The notes beneath the pieces are model-generated. The model was given only the letters and a program-made list of their open reading frames with translations. It did not search any database and was not told the origin of the DNA. A program made the position numbers and the translations under genes. This document shows positions 58,533-64,000 of a DNA stretch of 64,000 nucleotides, in pieces (position 1 is the first letter of the stretch; every line of letters starts with the position of its first letter). The DNA comes from Variovorax saccharolyticus (GTDB lineage: Bacteria > Pseudomonadota > Gammaproteobacteria > Burkholderiales > Burkholderiaceae_C): positions 248,001 through 312,000 of the forward strand of contig NZ_JASZYT010000010.1 in NCBI RefSeq assembly GCF_030316765.1. Direction: 5' to 3'.

Positions 58533-59606
58533 TTGGGCACCGATCACGCTTTCGCCGAACTGGGACTGGCACCTGACGCGACCGAGCGCGAGGTGAAGGC
58601 GGCCTGGCGCCGGCTCGCTTCGCAATGGCATCCGGACCGCAACGCCAGCGCCGGTGCCAGCGCCAGGATGCAGCGCATCAACCAGGCCTTCGACGAGATC
58701 CGCCGCGCCGGATTCCACGCCGCGGCGACCGCCGATGTCGACACGCCCGGCGCGACGCCGGACCACGCCCCCGACGGCTTCGACGACGACCAGCCCGGAA
58801 CGGCATCCGGCGCGGCCGGCACCGAACGGCGGCGCCGGCCGCTTCGCCGCAAGCTCAGGATGACGCTGGAGGAGGCCGCCGCCGGCTGCATCAAGGTGGT
58901 GCAAGGCAGGTTCACCGACACCTGCGCCGCCTGCGCCGGTGCCGGGCACCAGGTGCTGGGGGGCAACTGCGCCCGCTGCGGCGGCTCGGGCGCGATGCCC
59001 AAGCGCGCCTTCTTCGGCTGGCCCACCGGCGCCACCGAGTGCGAGGCCTGCCTGGGCGGCGGGATCGCGCGGCAGCCGTGCGCAGCCTGCAGCGGCCGTG
59101 GCAAGACCGCGCCGCGCGGCTACAAGATCAAGGTGCGCATCCCGCATGGCGTACGCGATGGCGATCTGCTTCATGTCGACGGCAGCCGCGTGGGCGCCGA
59201 AGGCCCGCCCGCGGACCTGGAGATTCGCGTCGAGGTGGCGGAGCATGCGTTCTTCAGGCTCGACGACGACGGCACCATCCGCTGCGAGATGCCGGTCGAC
59301 GGCTTCGCCTGGATCGCCAACCGGCAGATCCAGGTGCCGACCTTGGCCGGCTTCCACACGCTGCGACTGAGCCGTGACCGGCTGACCTACCGCCTGGAGG
59401 GCGAGGGCTTCCCGGTGCAGCGCCGCGGCCCGCGCGGCGACCACCTGGTCACGCTGGTGCCGATATTTCCCCAGCAGCTCAGCACCGATCAGCAGATCCT
59501 GCTCGACCAGCTTTCGGCCACCGGTTCCGGTGCCGGCGGCGAGGCCCTGGACGAGCGCCTTCGGGCATGGAATCGCGGGCTGCGCGCCTGGGAACGAAGC
59601 CTGTAG
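58533..59606 (+). CDS. DnaJ-like co-chaperone without Gly/Phe linker
   Basis: A 357-residue protein with a J domain (residues 5-62, HPD at 33-35), then an acidic linker (about 65-95), a CTD-like domain interrupted by four CxxCxGxG-type zinc motifs (CAACAGAG, CARCGGSG, CEACLGGG, CAACSGRG) and C-terminal beta domain. The Gly/Phe-rich linker of true DnaJ is missing. The start is TTG at 58533; no ATG fits. It should stimulate a DnaK and bind unfolded proteins. It stands alone, not beside dnaK or grpE, so it is an accessory paralogue. Confidence 0.83.
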   Translation: MGTDHAFAELGLAPDATEREVKAAWRRLASQWHPDRNASAGASARMQRINQAFDEIRRAGFHAAATADVDTPGATPDHAPDGFDDDQPGTASGAAGTERRRRPLRRKLRMTLEEAAAGCIKVVQGRFTDTCAACAGAGHQVLGGNCARCGGSGAMPKRAFFGWPTGATECEACLGGGIARQPCAACSGRGKTAPRGYKIKVRIPHGVRDGDLLHVDGSRVGAEGPPADLEIRVEVAEHAFFRLDDDGTIRCEMPVDGFAWIANRQIQVPTLAGFHTLRLSRDRLTYRLEGEGFPVQRRGPRGDHLVTLVPIFPQQLSTDQQILLDQLSATGSGAGGEALDERLRAWNRGLRAWERSL

Positions 59607-59690
59607 GCAGCCCGCGCAAGGAGGGACAGTCGCCGGCATCGAGGAACCGCCCCGGATGGGGCAGCTGCAAAAGCAACCTCTACCAGCGCC

Positions 59691-59722
59691 GGCGGACTGT
59701 CTGTTCTGAAGGATAGTCCGCC
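59691..59722 (+). promoter_or_regulatory. Inverted repeat in the gltS leader
   Basis: GGCGGACT and AGTCCGCC form a perfect 8-bp stem with a 16-base loop, 50 bases before the gltS ATG. It may be an operator or an mRNA leader hairpin. There is no T-tract. Confidence 0.4.
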
Positions 59723-59771
59723 AGCGTGAAAGTTCCATTACGCTGCGGGCGAAGAATCCCGAGGAGCCAAC

Positions 59772-60980
59772 ATGGACTTGAGTCTGGGCGTGCCGGCGAC
59801 GCTCGCGATCGCCGCACTGGTGCTGGTCGTGGGCCGCGAGCTGGTCAAGCGCATCGGCTTCCTGCGCAAGTACTCGATCCCCGAACCGGTGGCCGGAGGA
59901 CTGGTCGCCGCGCTGCTCGTGGCCGCGCTCCAGGCCGCCGGCGTGCGGATCGGCTTCGACAGTTCGCTGCAGCCCGGGCTCATGCTGGCCTTCTTCGCGA
60001 CCATCGGCCTCGGTGCCGATGCCCGCATGGTCGCGAAAGGCGGCGGCGCGCTGCTCCGGTTCACCGTCTGCGTGATCGGCATGCTGGTGCTGGAGAACGT
60101 CATCGGCGTCGGTGTCGCGAAGGCCCTGGGCATCGATCCGCTGATCGGCCTGATCGCGGGTTCGGTGACCATGGCCGGCGGGCACGGAACCGGCGCGGCA
60201 TGGGGCCAGCGCTTCGCCGAGCAGTTCGGATTGGTCGAGGGGCCGGCGCTCGCGCTGGCCTCCGCAACCTTCGGCCTCATCATGGGCGGCGTGATCGGCG
60301 GGCCGGTGGCGATGCGGCTGATCCGCCGCCTCCAGGCGCGCGGCGAAGCGCTCGGAGTGGCGGCCGAAGAGGCACTCACGCATGACGAGGCGGAAGCCGT
60401 CGAGCCGTTCACGCCCGAGCGATTGACAGTCACGATCATGCTGGTCGCGGCCAGCGTCGCGGCCGGAACCGCGCTCGCGCGCATGACCGAGAACCCGGTC
60501 TTCACGCTGCCGACCTTCGTCTGGACCCTGTTCGTCGGTGCGCTGCTGCGCAACCTGCTCTCGCTGGCCAGGCTGCACGAGATCGACGGTCAGGCGCTCT
60601 CCTTCACGGGCATCGTGGCGCTGTCGCTTTTCCTGGCGATGGCGCTCATGAGCCTGCGCCTCTGGGAGCTTGCGTCCCTGGCCCTGCCGATGCTCGTGAT
60701 CCTCGCGCTCAACGCGGTCGGCGTCGCGCTCTACACCTCCTTCGTCACCTTCCGGATCATGGGCGCGAACTACGAAGCGGCGGTGCTGGTGGCCGGCCAA
60801 TGCGGCTTCGGCCTTGGCGCCACGCCGACGGCCATCGCGAACCTGCAGGCCATCTGCTCGCGCTACGGCGCGGCGCCCCAGGCCTTCATCCTGGTGCCCG
60901 TGGTGGGTGCGTTCGTGATCGACCTGTGCAACGCCATCGTCATCAGCGGCTTCGTCCACATCGTGGCGCTGCTGCGCTGA
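59772..60980 (+). CDS. gltS: Sodium/glutamate symporter
   Basis: A 402-residue membrane transporter of the GltS (ESS) family. It has about ten hydrophobic segments in two repeats, and the two pore-loop motifs MAGGHGTGAAWG (near residue 140) and CGFGLGATPTAIAN (near residue 355). Length equals E. coli GltS. The ATG has GAGGAG close upstream. The divergent-looking LysR that follows is co-oriented (102 bases downstream) and may or may not control it. Confidence 0.92.
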   Translation: MDLSLGVPATLAIAALVLVVGRELVKRIGFLRKYSIPEPVAGGLVAALLVAALQAAGVRIGFDSSLQPGLMLAFFATIGLGADARMVAKGGGALLRFTVCVIGMLVLENVIGVGVAKALGIDPLIGLIAGSVTMAGGHGTGAAWGQRFAEQFGLVEGPALALASATFGLIMGGVIGGPVAMRLIRRLQARGEALGVAAEEALTHDEAEAVEPFTPERLTVTIMLVAASVAAGTALARMTENPVFTLPTFVWTLFVGALLRNLLSLARLHEIDGQALSFTGIVALSLFLAMALMSLRLWELASLALPMLVILALNAVGVALYTSFVTFRIMGANYEAAVLVAGQCGFGLGATPTAIANLQAICSRYGAAPQAFILVPVVGAFVIDLCNAIVISGFVHIVALLR

Positions 60981-61081
60981 ATTCAAAGAACCTCGGCGGT
61001 AATTTCGAGGCCGCCCGCAGGCTCCCTTGCATCGTCGCGTAACGGCGCGCGCATCCGGCGGCCGAGGATCACAATGACGCG

Positions 61082-61939
61082 ATGCGGATGGAATGGAGCG
61101 ACCTCCGGATCTTTCTCGCCGTTGCGAAGGAAGGCTCGCTGGGTGCCGCCGCGCGGCAACTCGGGTTGAGCCAACCGACCGTGGGGCGGAGGCTCCGTGC
61201 GCTCGAAGAGGCCATCGGGCAGCCGCTGTTCCAGCGCGGCGACGACGGTGTCGTGCTCACCGACGAAGGCGCTTCGGTCCTGCCCCGCGCCGAGCGGATC
61301 GAGGCCGAGACTGTCGCGCTCCAGCGCGAACTGTCGGGCCGGGATCCGAAACTCGAAGGCGTGATCCGCCTCTCGTCCTCCCACTGGTTCGGCGAGCATC
61401 TGCTGACGCCGGTGCTGGCCGAATTCGCCTCCCTGCAGCCCGGCCTGGTGGTCGAACTGATCACCAGCGCAAGGGCCTACAGCCTTCAGCGGCGCGAGGC
61501 GGACCTGGTGTTCCGGGTCTATCCCTTCGACGATTCGGAAGTCGTTTCGCGCCGGCTGATGAGCATCTCCTACGCCGCCTACATCCGGAAGGGCGCCACC
61601 CACCCGGCCGCGGGCAACGGCGCCGGAACCGCGCTGGTGACGATGGACATGACCGTCGGCGCGGTGCCCGACGCGGTCTGGCTGAAGGGGATTCTTCCGA
61701 ACGCGACGGTGAGTGCCCGGAGCAACAACCGCGATGTCCAGGCGAGGATGTGCGCACTGGGCGCCGGCCTGGCGGTGCTGCCTCGCCCACTGGGCGATTC
61801 GATCGCCGACATCGAGCCGGTCGATCTCGGCGAGGAGCCGCCGCACCGCGACACCTGGCTGGGCTATCACCGCGACCAGAAGCGCCAGTCGAGGCTGCAG
61901 GCGCTGCTCGACCTGCTGGTGGCGCGACTGGCCAACTGA
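61082..61939 (+). CDS. LysR-family regulator
   Basis: A 285-residue LysR-type protein with short effector domain. The winged helix reads WSDLRIFLAVAKEGSLGAAA, then SQPTVGRRLRALEEAIGQ. It lies downstream of gltS in the same direction. Target unknown: gltS is possible, but no divergent promoter is available to support it. Confidence 0.85.
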   Translation: MRMEWSDLRIFLAVAKEGSLGAAARQLGLSQPTVGRRLRALEEAIGQPLFQRGDDGVVLTDEGASVLPRAERIEAETVALQRELSGRDPKLEGVIRLSSSHWFGEHLLTPVLAEFASLQPGLVVELITSARAYSLQRREADLVFRVYPFDDSEVVSRRLMSISYAAYIRKGATHPAAGNGAGTALVTMDMTVGAVPDAVWLKGILPNATVSARSNNRDVQARMCALGAGLAVLPRPLGDSIADIEPVDLGEEPPHRDTWLGYHRDQKRQSRLQALLDLLVARLAN

Positions 61940-61950
61940 GCACGCCCGAT

Positions 61951-61979
61951 GTCCGGCGATCGGGGGGCAAGCGCCGGAC
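61951..61979. terminator. Hairpin between convergent LysR and GspE-type genes
   Basis: GTCCGGCG and CGCCGGAC, perfect 8-bp stem with 13-base loop, filling the gap between the two converging stops. Confidence 0.5.
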
Positions 61980-63860
61980 TCAGGCGTTGCTGGTCGCGCG
62001 AACCTCGCCGATGGTCGTGAGGCCCTGCAGCACTTTCTCGATGCCGTCCTGCCGCAGCGTGCGCATGCCGCCGGCCTGGGCCGCCGCCAGGATCGTCTCG
62101 GCGGGCGCGCGAGCCTGGACCAGCCGGCGAAGCTCCTTGGACATCGCCATCAGCTCGTGGATTCCGATCCGCCCCTTGAAGCCGCTGTGGCCGCACGACT
62201 CGCAGCCCGAGCAGGTCCAGGTCATGAGGCGGCCTTCGCGGCCATGCAGCCGAAGCCAGTGCGAATGCATGGCACTGCGCTGCGGCGGCTCCAGCCCGCT
62301 CGCGAAAGCCTGCAGGTAGTCCGAGAGCAGTTCCTCCACCTCGGCGTCGGTCGCGGGCCGGCTGCTGGCGCAGCGTGGGCAGAGCTTGCGCACCAGCCGC
62401 TGCGCCTGCACCGCAAGCAGCGAGTCGCCGAAGTTGAAGGGGTCCATGCCCATGTCGAGCAGGCGGGTCACGGTCTCCGCGGCGCTGTTGGTGTGCAGCG
62501 TCGAGAGCACCAGGTGGCCGGTCAGCGAAGCCTCGACGGCCATCCGGGCGGTTTCCTCGTCGCGGATCTCGCCGACCATCACCACGTCCGGATCGGCGCG
62601 CAGAAATGCGCGCAGGGCCTTCGCGAAGGTCCAGTCGATGCGAGGGTTCACCTGCACCTGGCGCAGGCCCGGCTGCGTGATCTCGACCGGATCCTCGGCG
62701 GTCCAGATCTTCCGCTCGGGCGTGTTGACGTGCGCCAGCGCCGAATGCAGCGTGGTCGTCTTGCCGGAGCCGGTCGGGCCGACGCACAGCACGAGGCCGT
62801 AGGGCCGCTCCATGGCTTCACGCAGCTTCTGCAGGTTGCGCGGCGACAGGCCCAGGTCCTCCAGCGCGATCGCCTTGGCCGAGGCCAGGATCCGCATCAC
62901 CACGTCTTCCAGGCCGTTGTTGGTCGGGATGGTCGCCACCCGCAGCTCGATCGGATGCTGCGCGGAGAATCGCGCGAAGTTGATCTTCCCGTCCTGCGGC
63001 TTGCGCTTCTCGCTGATGTCGAGCTCGCACATGATCTTGATCCGCGCGATGATCGCATTGCGATAGCTCGGCGGAAGCTCGAGATAGGTCGACAGGCGGC
63101 CATCCCGCCGGAAGCGGATGCGGATCTTCTCGCGGCCGGGATAGCTCTCGATATGCACGTCCGAGACGCCCTCGGCATGCGCCTCGATGATCATCCGGTT
63201 GACCATGCGCACCAGCGAGTTGTCGGACTGCTCGATCGGCGCATCTTCGTTTTCGAGCGTGCTGCCTTCCTTTTCGAGCGTCTCCAGCAATTCGCTGGAG
63301 CCGAGGTCGAATTCCAGGGGTTTCGACGGGTCGTCGATGGCTGCCATGGCGTCCGTCGCGCCGATCTTCTCGTAGGCCTGCTGGAGGATCTGGTTGAGAT
63401 TGCGGCATTGCGCGAGCACCGGAACCACCTTCGCCTGGGCAATGAACTCGAGCTCCTCGATGGCCGCATGGTGGCTCGACGGGTCGTCGAGCGCCGCCAC
63501 CAGGCGGCCGCCCGAAACCATCAGCGGCATGACCTTCAGGCGCAGCGCCGCGCCGTGGCTGACCTTGCGCAGCGCTTCTGCGGAGGCGGGAAAGCGCTCC
63601 AGGTTCACCAGCGGGTAGCCCATCTTGTGGGCGAGGGCGGTCTTCAGGTCGGCCCGGGTGATGAGGCCCATGCGCACCAGCGTCTCGCCCAGCGGCACGC
63701 TGCGGTCCAGCTGCTGCTCGAGCAGGCCCGCCTGCAGTTGCTCGTCCGTGATCATGCCAAGCGAGGTCAGCGCCTGCCCGATGCGGACAAGCGGCATCCG
63801 GCTCTGCGCGTCGAGCTGGGCCAGCAATGCCTCGGGCGTGGAAACTTCGGTCGTGATCAT
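61980..63860 (-). CDS. GspE/PilB-family secretion ATPase
   Basis: A 626-residue hexameric ATPase of type II secretion or type IV pilus assembly. The N-terminal 160 residues form MshEN-type domains (LVRIGQALTSLGMITDEQL and the repeat LVRMGLITRADLKTAL), which bind c-di-GMP in related proteins. The core has Walker A GPTGSGKT (361-368), the Asp box IWTAEDPVEITQPGL, Walker B MVGEIRDEETA and the tetracysteine zinc region (LCPRCASSRP, then WTCSGCESCGHSGF). No other secretion genes lie in the window, so the partner machinery must be encoded to the left in transcription order or elsewhere. Confidence 0.88.
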   Translation of the reverse strand: MITTEVSTPEALLAQLDAQSRMPLVRIGQALTSLGMITDEQLQAGLLEQQLDRSVPLGETLVRMGLITRADLKTALAHKMGYPLVNLERFPASAEALRKVSHGAALRLKVMPLMVSGGRLVAALDDPSSHHAAIEELEFIAQAKVVPVLAQCRNLNQILQQAYEKIGATDAMAAIDDPSKPLEFDLGSSELLETLEKEGSTLENEDAPIEQSDNSLVRMVNRMIIEAHAEGVSDVHIESYPGREKIRIRFRRDGRLSTYLELPPSYRNAIIARIKIMCELDISEKRKPQDGKINFARFSAQHPIELRVATIPTNNGLEDVVMRILASAKAIALEDLGLSPRNLQKLREAMERPYGLVLCVGPTGSGKTTTLHSALAHVNTPERKIWTAEDPVEITQPGLRQVQVNPRIDWTFAKALRAFLRADPDVVMVGEIRDEETARMAVEASLTGHLVLSTLHTNSAAETVTRLLDMGMDPFNFGDSLLAVQAQRLVRKLCPRCASSRPATDAEVEELLSDYLQAFASGLEPPQRSAMHSHWLRLHGREGRLMTWTCSGCESCGHSGFKGRIGIHELMAMSKELRRLVQARAPAETILAAAQAGGMRTLRQDGIEKVLQGLTTIGEVRATSNA

Positions 63861-64000
63861 GGTTGGGCGATGGCATCGCTGTGGCCGGCGGTGGCCCGTG
63901 TCGCGAAACGCCATGCCTGCCTATCGGCAGCGAGCGAGCCGTTCTGAAGGGCGCGCAGGGGCGGGCGGCAAAAAAACTAACGCGGCTGGCGGCCGTACGC

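Noticed and set aside
58524..60986. 820-codon minus-strand frame over the DnaJ-like and gltS genes
   Set aside because: Repetitive Arg/His/Gln/Asp-rich translation without domains, fully antisense to two well-supported genes.
1..64000. CRISPR arrays, tRNA genes, insertion sequences, prophage genes
   Set aside because: No spaced direct repeats, cloverleaf sequences, transposase motifs or phage structural genes were seen on either strand; the iterons are the only tandem-type repeats.

Overview
The window is uniformly GC-rich and densely coded. Its genes point to a soil or plant-associated betaproteobacterium of the order Burkholderiales, probably a Comamonadaceae member close to Variovorax: many LysR regulators each beside a catabolic operon, Bug/TctC-type binding proteins, branched-chain-type ABC importers for aromatics, and calB-like and hap-like genes. 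This assignment is inferred from gene content; no rRNA or other taxonomic marker is present. No tRNA, rRNA, CRISPR array, insertion sequence or prophage was seen.

The window contains a replication and partition module (about 50.3-55.8 kb). parA and parB run leftward and an iteron-binding initiator gene runs rightward. Between them lie about 620 bp with an AT-rich stretch, eight copies of a TGTCCAGGTTTTAATCG-type iteron, a DnaA-box-like site and an inverted half-iteron operator. This architecture belongs to a secondary chromosome or megaplasmid, so the window probably comes from a second replicon. A ninth iteron copy lies 3.7 kb away, and the par operon ends at a perfect 13-bp palindrome that is also a Rho-independent terminator for parB.

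Layout. 0-1.3 kb: TPR protein end and two small exported proteins. 1.3-4.0 kb: AraC regulator and coniferyl-aldehyde-type dehydrogenase. 4.0-6.2 kb: LysR and YeiH pair. 6.2-17.5 kb: a leftward operon for hydroquinone and hydroxyquinol catabolism (LysR; hydroquinone dioxygenase small and large subunits; NTF2-like protein; semialdehyde dehydrogenase; maleylacetate reductase; five-part ABC importer; hydroxyquinol 1,2-dioxygenase). Both ring-cleavage routes meet at maleylacetate. 17.6-19.3 kb: two-gene hypothetical operon with a coiled-coil envelope protein. 19.3-23.8 kb: quinone oxidoreductase, TctC protein and aldehyde dehydrogenase with a divergent LysR. 23.9-29.3 kb: two paralogous MFS exporters flanking a LysR, an FAD monooxygenase, a UBP zinc-finger protein and an fdhD remnant. 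29.5-31.5 kb: Dps, an OmpR-type regulator, a stand-alone receiver and a sensor remnant. 31.7-32.5 kb: chloroperoxidase-like hydrolase.

32.5-43.8 kb holds an eleven-gene leftward operon joining a peptide-type ABC importer to a CoA ligase, SDR, VOC protein, M14-like DUF2817 hydrolase, zinc-type oxidoreductase and thioesterase. I cannot assign it to a known pathway, and it is the best candidate here for an undescribed catabolic system. An 18-bp promoter motif is shared between this operon and the sulfonate-type binding-protein gene at 45.7-46.7 kb, suggesting common control. 43.9-46.7 kb: atypical SDR, RutE-like nitroreductase, small protein and sulfonate-type binding protein. 46.8-50.1 kb: SAM-cyclase-AAA-TPR regulator. 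After the origin come a MetNIQ-type importer, a DnaJ-like protein, GltS with a LysR, and a GspE/PilB-type ATPase.
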